Source: Chloroflexota bacterium (GTDB taxonomy: Bacteria > Chloroflexota > Dehalococcoidia > Lucifugimonadales > Lucifugimonadaceae). Taken from it: a stretch of 6,893 nucleotides of DNA. Positions 1 through 5,623 of this stretch are shown here, piece after piece. Numbering within the stretch: position 1 is the stretch's first letter; the number at the start of each line of letters is the position of its first letter. Location of the stretch: the NCBI GenBank assembly GCA_002708145.1, contig PAOV01000004.1, positions 12,381-19,273 of the forward strand, written 5' to 3'. The notes under the pieces were generated by a model. The model searched no databases. It saw only the letters and a list, made by a program, of their open reading frames with translations, and was not told the DNA's origin. The translations under genes were made by a program, and so were the position numbers.

Positions 1-402
1 AGTAAAAATATTAAAAAAACTTTGTGGACTAAGTTGGTTTTTGTTGGGTCAATAGGCACTATTATGGCAGCATCTAGATCAAAACTATCTGAGGTTTTTT
101 CTTCTCCATTTGGACATAATACTATAAAAACAACAATGCAAGAAATTCTATTAGTTGGTCAATCTCAGGGTGTCGATTTTGACCCAGATTTAGTTAAGAA
201 TTTTATGGATTCAGCTGAGAAAGATGCAGAGCATTTTCAAGCTTCGATACAGTATGATTTATTTGCTGGAAAACCTTTAGAACTAGATGATCTGTTAGGT
301 AGTGTAGTAAAGATAGCTCATAAAGAAGGTATCCCAGTACCTTCAAGTATGGCACTAATCACAACACTTGATAAATTTAAGAGCGGACAAATAGACAAAT
401 AA
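1..402 (+). CDS. Ketopantoate reductase family protein, C-terminal domain (5' truncated by window)
   Basis: The frame is open from base 1 to the TAA at 400-402, so this is the 3' part (133 codons) of a gene that starts outside the window; the TTG at 22 is internal. The visible part matches the helical C-terminal domain of the ApbA/PanE family, which reduces 2-dehydropantoate (or similar 2-oxoacids) with NADPH. Signs are W-T-K near the start (visible residues 9-11, Lys at bases 31-33), then S-x-L-x-E-V, 'AGKPLELDDLLGSVV', and the typical 'GIPVPSS' followed by a closing helix. The Rossmann domain is outside the window. In E. coli PanE the helix Lys is followed four residues later by a substrate-contacting Asn; here that position is Val (bases 43-45), and the Asn after the E-x-D motif is Leu. 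This resembles the broad paralogous subfamily rather than classical PanE, so the substrate need not be ketopantoate. It converges on the hydrolase gene with three bases between stop codons. Confidence 0.85.
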   Translation, partial: SKNIKKTLWTKLVFVGSIGTIMAASRSKLSEVFSSPFGHNTIKTTMQEILLVGQSQGVDFDPDLVKNFMDSAEKDAEHFQASIQYDLFAGKPLELDDLLGSVVKIAHKEGIPVPSSMALITTLDKFKSGQIDK

Positions 403-405
403 TTA

Positions 406-2337
406 TTAGTTTTTTATGATTGGTAAAATTATCCTTGATGGATAGTTATCGTTAGTATAAATTGTATTATTTGCCATAATTTTTTCTGTATGAAACCCTA
501 ATTTTTCACCTGTGTTTGGGTTTACATCAAATCTCGGGTAGTTTGAACTAGATATATCTAGTCTAATTTTATGACCTTTTTTGAATAAATTTGAAATAGG
601 CCACAACTTTATAGAAATTTCATATGGCTTATTAGGTATTAATAACTCTGGATTTGTCCATGAATCCCTATATCTCATTCTTAGTATAGTATCAGTTATG
701 TTTAGATGATAACCTTCAGGGTAATCAGATGATTCGGGATAAATATCTAAAAGTTTAAAAGTAAAATCTGTATCCAAGCAATCTGATGAAACCCACAATT
801 TCAAAACTACTTCTCCAGTAACCTCTGTGTCCTCCTCAAGTACTTTTGTCTCGAATGATGTAACATCATCTCTGTCCTTTAATAATTTATATGGCTTTTT
901 AGCTCCTATCCACATTTCTGATTCTTTTTGATGCCATCCAGCAGCAGATATAACCTCTCTCATATTATTTCGAACAAGAGTCCATTGATCTAGAAAATCT
1001 GGGACAAAATCTTCTTTTGGCCCTCCTTCTTTTTCAGGAATTATTTCAAACATTCCTACAATTTGGCCACCTATTGTTGGTACTGGATTATTAGGATCGA
1101 AAGTATAGGTTAGTTTACTGTCCTCTTCAGAATCTAAAAATGGAGTAAGCTCTCTTTCATTACTTAGAAATAAAGTATTATATTCTGTTCTTTCCAATGG
1201 CCATTCAATCTCATCTCTCCATATTCCTCCATGATTAAGGTTCCCATTTGTTGTTTTTTTTCCATCACCATGCCCCATTACATATAATCTTATTTTTGAT
1301 TTTTCTTTTGTATTGATTTTTTTTAGGTGTTTGTCAAAAAAATTTAATCTTTCTTCATTGTATTTCTGTACACCCCAAACACTTTGTTTACCGGTATCAG
1401 CATCTCCGTGAGAGCTTCCCTCTGCTCTCATTCCTCCATGACACCAGGGACCAATTATTATGCTTGTTTTAGATTTATTTTTTTTATTCATAAATTTATA
1501 ATAATCAGACGATGCTCCAATAAAGTTGTCATAATATCCGCAAGCTATCATTAGTGGCACATCTGCATGCTCATTAAAATATTTCTCCTGGTTAGCGTAG
1601 TCACCATCCCACCATTCATCATAATCACCTTTTAGCAAATAATTCTTTGCAGTTTGTTCTATCGAAGGAGCAACTTTAAGAGCCGTATCAAATGGATTAT
1701 CAGGGAATTTTTGTATCCACTCTCTCATATTTCTCATTGCATCCATAATTTCCTTAGCCTTATTTTTATCATGACCAATTTCATGACAATCTAATGCATG
1801 TAGATGAATTGCGGCAAACATTTGTAGAGACATTGCACCGCCCTCCCTACACTCATGAAGGTATGGATTAGTGGGTGCAGCTTCAACCCACATCGCTGAA
1901 AGATGAGGAGGTTTTTTTAATGCTAATTGTTGTTGGACTATACCTCTGTGAGATGATCCCAAAGTCCCAATTTTTTTATTCGACCATTCTTGTTCAGCTA
2001 ACCACTCAATTGTGTCATATCCATCATCACCTTCCCAAGGATTATGAGCATGATAGTATTTACCATTTCCTTCTGACCTAAACCTTGATCTCAAATCTTG
2101 AATAACAAAAACATATCCTCTTCTTGTAAAAAATGGATATACATCATCCCATTCGGGAGCTGTTTTATCATAGGAGGTTCTTACTAATAATGTAGGAAGT
2201 TTTTGCTTTGGAAGGGATCCATCGCCATGACATGGAAAATAAATATCAGTAGCAAGCCTTATTCCATCCCTCATAGGAATCATTACATCGCGATCTGTAT
2301 AAAAACCATAAGTCGGTTCTGATTTTTTTTTGTGCAT
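406..2337 (-). CDS. CocE/NonD family serine hydrolase (peptidase S15-like)
   Basis: This 643-residue protein has the layout of the CocE / X-Pro dipeptidyl-peptidase S15-like family, alpha/beta hydrolases that cleave esters or amides. Order: N-terminal strand region with M-R-D-G-I-R-L-A-T-D (22-31); R-T-S-Y-D-K (53-58), whose Tyr56 fits the oxyanion-hole Tyr of CocE; Q-D-L-R-S-R (80-85), usually QDxRG; nucleophile elbow G-S-S-H-R-G (127-132) with Ser129; helical cap about 150-250; G-Y-Y-D-N-F (267-272) giving acid Asp270; G-P-W-C-H-G-G (296-302) giving His300; and a C-terminal jelly-roll domain from about 380, ending with the family signature F-D-V-N-P-N-T-G. The triad is complete, so an active enzyme is expected. 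No signal peptide is visible, so it is probably cytoplasmic. The substrate cannot be told from sequence. The elbow residues after Ser (H-R) differ from the common Y/W-x. The ATG at 2337 has only a weak AGAGAAA upstream; no better start is evident. It is transcribed alone, divergent from the dehydrogenase. Confidence 0.93.
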   Translation of the reverse strand: MHKKKSEPTYGFYTDRDVMIPMRDGIRLATDIYFPCHGDGSLPKQKLPTLLVRTSYDKTAPEWDDVYPFFTRRGYVFVIQDLRSRFRSEGNGKYYHAHNPWEGDDGYDTIEWLAEQEWSNKKIGTLGSSHRGIVQQQLALKKPPHLSAMWVEAAPTNPYLHECREGGAMSLQMFAAIHLHALDCHEIGHDKNKAKEIMDAMRNMREWIQKFPDNPFDTALKVAPSIEQTAKNYLLKGDYDEWWDGDYANQEKYFNEHADVPLMIACGYYDNFIGASSDYYKFMNKKNKSKTSIIIGPWCHGGMRAEGSSHGDADTGKQSVWGVQKYNEERLNFFDKHLKKINTKEKSKIRLYVMGHGDGKKTTNGNLNHGGIWRDEIEWPLERTEYNTLFLSNERELTPFLDSEEDSKLTYTFDPNNPVPTIGGQIVGMFEIIPEKEGGPKEDFVPDFLDQWTLVRNNMREVISAAGWHQKESEMWIGAKKPYKLLKDRDDVTSFETKVLEEDTEVTGEVVLKLWVSSDCLDTDFTFKLLDIYPESSDYPEGYHLNITDTILRMRYRDSWTNPELLIPNKPYEISIKLWPISNLFKKGHKIRLDISSSNYPRFDVNPNTGEKLGFHTEKIMANNTIYTNDNYPSRIILPIIKN

Positions 2338-2357
2338 AAAACTGTATTTTCTCTATA

Positions 2358-2387
2358 AATATATATTAAAACATCATTTAACAGCAA
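2358..2387 (-). promoter_or_regulatory. Candidate promoter for the CocE-like hydrolase gene
   Basis: Read on the minus strand, TTGCTG (2387-2382) is a fair -35 and TATATT (2363-2358) a fair -10, with an 18-base spacer; TATATA with a 16-base spacer is an alternative. This would start transcription about 15 bases upstream of the ATG at 2337. Prediction by eye in an AT-rich region. Confidence 0.3.
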
Positions 2388-2432
2388 AAAAATAATACAT
2401 TAAATACTTTTTTTCTATTATTATCTACAAAT

Positions 2433-2438
2433 TATAAA
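2433..2438 (+). promoter_or_regulatory. Candidate -10 box for the dehydrogenase-ilvE operon
   Basis: TATAAA lies 32 bases before the TTG start, which would leave a leader of about 25 bases that includes the ribosome binding site. The expected -35 position (about 2410-2415) holds only T-rich sequence (TTTTTC), so support is weak. Confidence 0.3.
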
Positions 2439-2458
2439 CCAATCTAATTTTTAATTAC

Positions 2459-2464
2459 AGGAGA
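2459..2464 (+). promoter_or_regulatory. Strong ribosome binding site fixing a TTG start
   Basis: AGGAGA is followed by six A residues and then TTG at 2471. The spacing is ideal. The same frame has a TAA at 2435-2437 and no ATG or GTG between, so TTG is the only reasonable start for the dehydrogenase. Confidence 0.8.
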
Positions 2465-2470
2465 AAAAAA

Positions 2471-3544
2471 TTGACATTCAAAGTTATTGCTGTGGATTAT
2501 AAAAAATCACCGTTAGATCTGACAATAAAAACCATTACTGATGCTGGAATAGAGTTTGAATATATTCCATGTAAAACAGAAAATGATGTTATAAAAGCAG
2601 GGAAAAATGCTGATGTTATATTAGTGGGTACTGTTCCACATACTACTAGAGAGGTTATTGAAAGTTTACCTAACTTAAAAATGATTGGTCGGCATGGTGT
2701 TGGTGTTGACTCTGTTGACTTGGTTTCAGCTACAGAAAACGGTATATGTGTCACTAACACTCCTGGTGTTAATACTAGTGAAGTGGCAGATCATGCTGTA
2801 GCTTTACTTCTTTCCATAACCAGAAATATTCCATATTTGAATGAGGCATTGAAGCAGGGGTATTGGTCAACACCCCCTGAAGGGAAAAATATATCTTCAT
2901 TAACTTCTAATTTGCGTAGAATCTCAGGAAATACAGTTGGAATTTTTGGATTTGGTAATATTGGTAAGGCTTTTGCATCAAGAATTAGAGGATTTGGGCC
3001 AGGAAGAATTATAGCTTGTGATCCTTATGTGAATCAGACTTCAGCGGATCTTTTTGGAGTTGAATTAGTAGATTTTGAAACACTAATTTCTCAATCAGAT
3101 TTTATAACTGTGCACTCGCCTTCCTCAGAAGAAACTAAACATACATTCAATTATGAGGTTTTTTCAAAAATGAAGCCAAATGCGATTTTTATAAACTGTG
3201 CAAGAGGTCCAATTGTGGATGAGTTAGGTTTGCAAGAAGCGCTAGAAAAAAATCTTATTTCAGCTGCAGGAATAGATGTTACCGAAACAGAGCCAGTTAG
3301 TTCAGAAAGCCCTTTATTGAAACTTAACAATCTATTCATTACTCCTCATATAGCTGGAAACTCTGATATTAGTCAAACAGAAGGTGCTGTCAGATGGGGT
3401 GAAAATGCAGTTAACGTTCTTACAGGCAAACCTTTACATGGTTTAGCAAATCAAGAAGTATTAAAGCGTATTGCTGTCATAAGATCTCAGGGTAAATCGA
3501 GATGGGATAATATACCTGATCCAACAGTACGAACCTGGAGCTAG
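2471..3544 (+). CDS. D-2-hydroxyacid dehydrogenase, SerA/CtBP-like (NAD-dependent)
   Basis: This 357-residue protein belongs to the D-isomer-specific 2-hydroxyacid dehydrogenase family, which interconverts 2-oxoacids and D-2-hydroxyacids (3-phosphoglycerate, glycerate/hydroxypyruvate and others). The substrate-domain signature G-R-H-G-V-G-V-D (73-80) is followed by N-T-P-G-V-N-T-S-E-V-A-D-H (96-108). The Rossmann loop is G-F-G-N-I-G (160-165), and Asp184 at the end of the next strand favours NAD over NADP. Catalytic residues fit Arg245 (in N-C-A-R-G), Glu274 (in D-V-T-E-T-E-P) and His293 (in T-P-H-I-A-G), with the Arg-Glu spacing of 29 found in E. coli SerA. It has no ACT regulatory domain. 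The conserved core ends near residue 324; the last roughly 33 residues (to a terminal T-W-S) form a tail I do not recognise. The start is TTG, supported by a strong AGGAGA. It is the first gene of a plus-strand operon with ilvE 48 bases downstream. It could serve serine synthesis or a catabolic hydroxyacid route; sequence alone does not decide. Confidence 0.9.
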   Translation: MTFKVIAVDYKKSPLDLTIKTITDAGIEFEYIPCKTENDVIKAGKNADVILVGTVPHTTREVIESLPNLKMIGRHGVGVDSVDLVSATENGICVTNTPGVNTSEVADHAVALLLSITRNIPYLNEALKQGYWSTPPEGKNISSLTSNLRRISGNTVGIFGFGNIGKAFASRIRGFGPGRIIACDPYVNQTSADLFGVELVDFETLISQSDFITVHSPSSEETKHTFNYEVFSKMKPNAIFINCARGPIVDELGLQEALEKNLISAAGIDVTETEPVSSESPLLKLNNLFITPHIAGNSDISQTEGAVRWGENAVNVLTGKPLHGLANQEVLKRIAVIRSQGKSRWDNIPDPTVRTWS

Positions 3545-3553
3545 GAAATAATA

Positions 3554-3559
3554 TATAAT
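3554..3559 (+). promoter_or_regulatory. Possible internal -10 box before ilvE
   Basis: A perfect TATAAT sits in the 48-base gap between the dehydrogenase and ilvE. There is no recognisable -35 at the right distance (GAACCT or similar), and the surrounding sequence is a TATAATAATAAT run, so this could be chance. If real, ilvE and the two membrane genes could also be transcribed separately. Confidence 0.2.
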
Positions 3560-3592
3560 AATAATGTTTTTAATATAAGTTAAGGTGAAATT

Positions 3593-4510
3593 ATGTGGGC
3601 TTTTTTAAGCGGTAAACAAGTAGATCTAAAAGATGCTAAGGTCGGTATTATGACTCATGCTTTACACTATGGAACTGCTACTTTTGAAGGTATACGCGGA
3701 AACTGGAATGAAAATAAAAAATCTATGTTTGTTTTCCGAATGGAAGAGCACTATGAAAGGCTCCTTAGGGGATGTAAAATTCTCAGGATTGAACTTCCAT
3801 ATTCTGTTAATGAATTTTGTGAAATCACCATAGATTTAATAAAAAAAAATAATCTCAAAGAAGATGTTTATATCAGACCATTAGCATTTAAAGTTGCTGA
3901 AATGGTAGCAAATTTGAAATTGCATGAGGTATCTGACAATTTTGCCTTAGTTACTCTTCCATTTGGCTCTTACATAGACAATAGTAATTCTATTAGATGT
4001 CAGACATCAAGCTGGCGAAGACCAATGGATGCATCTATGCCGACAGGGGTTAAATTAACTGGACTTTATACTACAAATATTCTAGCTAAAACAGAGGCAG
4101 TTTCTGCTGGTTTTGATGAGGCAATATTATTAAATCAAGATGGGACAGTTTCAGAAGGTAGTGGCGAAAATTTATTCATGATTCAAAAAAATAGATTAGT
4201 TACTCCTGCTGAAACTGATAATGCTTTATTAGGAATTACCAGAGATTCAGTAATTGAACTTGCAACAAAAGAAATAGGTATAGAGGTTCAACAGAGAAGA
4301 ATTCATAGGTCTGAATTATATTTATCTGACGAGATTTTTCTTACAGGAACAGCTGCTCATGTAACATCTGTAGGAGAATTAGATAATCGAAAAATAGGAA
4401 CTGGAGAAATAGGTAAAATCACAAAAGAAATTCAAAACCTTTACTTTTCTGTAGTGGCTGGTGAGAATTCAAAATACTTAGATTGGTGCACTGAAATTTC
4501 CATGGACTGA
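3593..4510 (+). CDS. ilvE: Branched-chain amino acid aminotransferase
   Basis: This is a class IV (fold type IV) PLP aminotransferase that interconverts leucine, isoleucine and valine with their 2-oxoacids using glutamate/2-oxoglutarate, in the cytoplasm. Its 305 residues match E. coli IlvE (309). Visible signatures are M-T-H-A-L-H-Y-G-T (20-28), F-E-G-I-R (31-35), Y-I-R-P-L-A-F (93-99), the PLP Schiff-base Lys154 in G-V-K-L-T-G-L-Y, S-E-G-S-G-E-N-L-F (187-195) with Glu188 contacting the PLP ring nitrogen, G-I-T-R (214-217) and the phosphate-binding T-G-T-A-A (251-255). All key residues are present, so an active enzyme is expected. The ATG at 3593 is preceded by AAGGTGA at 3582-3588 and gives the family's normal N-terminus. 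D-amino acid transaminase and ADC lyase share the fold, but the H-A-L-H-Y-G and E-G-I-R signatures favour the branched-chain type. It lies second in the operon, and the next start codon is only 14 bases past its TGA. Confidence 0.95.
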   Translation: MWAFLSGKQVDLKDAKVGIMTHALHYGTATFEGIRGNWNENKKSMFVFRMEEHYERLLRGCKILRIELPYSVNEFCEITIDLIKKNNLKEDVYIRPLAFKVAEMVANLKLHEVSDNFALVTLPFGSYIDNSNSIRCQTSSWRRPMDASMPTGVKLTGLYTTNILAKTEAVSAGFDEAILLNQDGTVSEGSGENLFMIQKNRLVTPAETDNALLGITRDSVIELATKEIGIEVQQRRIHRSELYLSDEIFLTGTAAHVTSVGELDNRKIGTGEIGKITKEIQNLYFSVVAGENSKYLDWCTEISMD

Positions 4511-4524
4511 TAGGGGCTGATAGT

Positions 4525-5043
4525 ATGAACTACTTTAATAATGATATTAGAGAATTATTTATAAATCATTATGTAATATACGTATACTTATCGTGCTTAG
4601 GTACATTACAAGTAGTTTCTGCAATATCTAATTTACGTGGCATAATGTTACTGTCTAATCGTAAAATAAATGTTGTATTAGGATGTTTTTTTATTGTTGC
4701 AGGTTTTATTTTCTTTTTTGTTTCTCCTTTATTCTTAAGTTCTCAATGGGTAGGCTCAGAAGTACAAAAAGCAACCCTGCAAAATTTTGCATCACTAAGG
4801 AATGTTAATGATATAGATGGAGGCTTACACGGAACAGCACAATTTCTTTTATTTTTTTTGTGTTGTATTTTATCTTTCTTAACTTCTATAACGTTATCAG
4901 CAATCCTAATGATTACGGATAAAAATTTATCTAAATTTGAAAAAAACGACAAAAAATATAAAGGAATTTTTAGAATGAAACGAAAAAATTACTTTTCTTC
5001 TTTGAGAATAAATATTAAAAATAGGAATTTTGATGAACATTGA
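4525..5043 (+). CDS. Unknown three-helix membrane protein
   Basis: I do not recognise a named family for this 172-residue protein. It has three hydrophobic helices at about 15-35, 48-71 and 106-130, and a highly basic C-terminal tail (131-172, rich in Lys and Arg). By the positive-inside rule the tail and the short basic loop N-L-R-G...N-R-K (36-47) are cytoplasmic, placing the N-terminus and the loop 72-105 outside. That outer loop holds a distinctive D-I-D-G-G-L-H-G-T-A-Q-F segment (96-107) leading into helix 3, the likeliest conserved element. No signal peptide, catalytic motif or cysteine pair suggests an enzyme. The ATG has AGGGG eight bases upstream and lies 14 bases after the ilvE stop. 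Its 3' end overlaps the PAP2 gene by 11 bases, so it is probably co-translated with a second membrane protein and may be its partner; this is inference from position only. Confidence 0.75.
   Translation: MNYFNNDIRELFINHYVIYVYLSCLGTLQVVSAISNLRGIMLLSNRKINVVLGCFFIVAGFIFFFVSPLFLSSQWVGSEVQKATLQNFASLRNVNDIDGGLHGTAQFLLFFLCCILSFLTSITLSAILMITDKNLSKFEKNDKKYKGIFRMKRKNYFSSLRINIKNRNFDEH
5023..5027 (+). promoter_or_regulatory. Ribosome binding site favouring the ATG at 5033
   Basis: AGGAA inside the end of the preceding gene lies five bases before ATG 5033 but only two before the in-frame TTG at 5030. The ATG is therefore the better start for the PAP2 gene. Confidence 0.6.
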
Positions 5044-5623
5044 TGAAAAAATTACTATTTTTATTAATAATTTAAATGGTCGAAATATTTTTCTAGATTC
5101 ATTCTTTCAGATTTTTGCCAGTGACTACTTAATTCCAGTTATTTGTGCATTGTCAATTTTTTCATTATGGTTTTTAGCCTTAGATTCAAAGCGTTTACTA
5201 AATAATCAAAAAGTAGTTTTTTACTCAATTTCATCAATACTTACAACTAATATTTTAGTATGGATAATCAATATTTTAATTTCAAGAAATAGGCCGTTCA
5301 TTAGTAATCCAGAAGAAATTAATTTAATGTTTTATGCTCCCACAGATCCATCATTTCCAGCAAATCCTGTGGCAATTGCATTTGCTGTTGCCGCATCAAT
5401 TATCCTTGCAAACAAATATCTTGGTTATAGTGTTCTTTTAATATCTATAATATTTGCATTTTCTAGAATATATGTAGGTGTATTTTACTTTGTTGATGTT
5501 TTGGTAGCTGCAGTTTTAGGTTTAATTGTTGCATTATTAGTAAGGAAAATTTTTCGTACAAAAATTATGAATAATTTAGTAATGAAACAGATTAAAATAT
5601 TAAGATTGTTTTCACTGGCTTAA
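5033..5623 (+). CDS. BcrC-like PAP2 membrane protein with both catalytic histidines replaced
   Basis: The 196 residues have the layout of BcrC-type undecaprenyl-diphosphatases of the PAP2 superfamily: an N-terminal 'INNLNGRNIFLDSFF' region (11-25) and about five membrane helices (roughly 33-50, 62-83, 113-128, 131-147, 152-171). The three phosphatase motifs can be placed without gaps. Motif 1 keeps Arg87-Pro88 of K-x6-R-P, but the Lys position is Asn80. Motif 2, normally P-S-F-P-S-G/D-H, reads P-S-F-P-A-N-P (106-112), so the catalytic His is Pro112. Motif 3, normally S-R-x5-H-x3-D, reads S-R-I-Y-V-G-V-F-Y-F-V-D (144-155), so the nucleophilic His is Phe151, while Ser144, Arg145 and Asp155 remain. 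The usual PAP2 mechanism needs both histidines, so phosphatase activity is not expected. The frame is otherwise complete, which argues against a decaying gene. It overlaps the preceding membrane gene by 11 bases and could act as a lipid-phosphate-binding or scaffold protein (inference). Its stop shares TTAA with the opposing gene. Confidence 0.85.
   Translation: MNIDEKITIFINNLNGRNIFLDSFFQIFASDYLIPVICALSIFSLWFLALDSKRLLNNQKVVFYSISSILTTNILVWIINILISRNRPFISNPEEINLMFYAPTDPSFPANPVAIAFAVAASIILANKYLGYSVLLISIIFAFSRIYVGVFYFVDVLVAAVLGLIVALLVRKIFRTKIMNNLVMKQIKILRLFSLA
5620..5623. other. Shared TTAA serving as stop codon on both strands
   Basis: The PAP2 gene ends with TAA at 5621-5623 and the PHP gene ends on the minus strand with TAA at 5622-5620, so the two convergent genes overlap by four bases around the palindrome TTAA. 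There is no room for a separate intergenic terminator, so transcripts from both sides must end inside, or read antisense into, the opposite gene. Confidence 0.95.

Larger units (their letters stand above)
2338..2470. promoter_or_regulatory. Divergent intergenic promoter region
   Basis: This 133-base, very AT-rich gap separates the divergent hydrolase (minus) and dehydrogenase (plus) genes and must carry promoters for at least the plus-strand operon. I see candidate sigma-70-like boxes in both directions (listed separately), but at this base composition TATAAT-like words are common. I see no convincing inverted repeat for a regulator, no riboswitch fold and no small open frame with a ribosome binding site. 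Confidence 0.6.

Noticed and set aside
398..407. Palindrome AATAATTATT between the first two genes, followed by a T-run
   Set aside because: It has no loop and so does not form a normal terminator hairpin; such words are expected in AT-rich DNA.
427..447. Hairpin AATTATCC / GGATAGTT with a five-base loop just past the first gene's stop
   Set aside because: The stem is short and AT-rich with one G-U pair, lies inside the hydrolase coding end, and has no T-run on either strand, so I do not call a terminator.
1875..2081. Plus-strand open frame of 68 codons within the hydrolase gene
   Set aside because: It lies fully antisense to a strongly supported coding region, including its nucleophile motif, and its translation has no recognisable features.
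2497..2760. Minus-strand open frame of 87 codons inside the dehydrogenase gene
   Set aside because: Antisense shadow of conserved dehydrogenase motifs; no ribosome binding site or family similarity.
3151..3339. Minus-strand open frame of 62 codons inside the dehydrogenase gene
   Set aside because: Antisense to the catalytic Arg/Glu region of the dehydrogenase; no independent support.
3549..3565. TATAATAATAAT-like run before ilvE as a tandem repeat
   Set aside because: Only a few bases of low-complexity AT sequence; no repeat unit of meaningful length.
4743..4952. Minus-strand open frame of 69 codons opposite the three-helix membrane gene
   Set aside because: The plus-strand gene has a better start, operon spacing and clear membrane helices; the antisense translation looks like a shadow.
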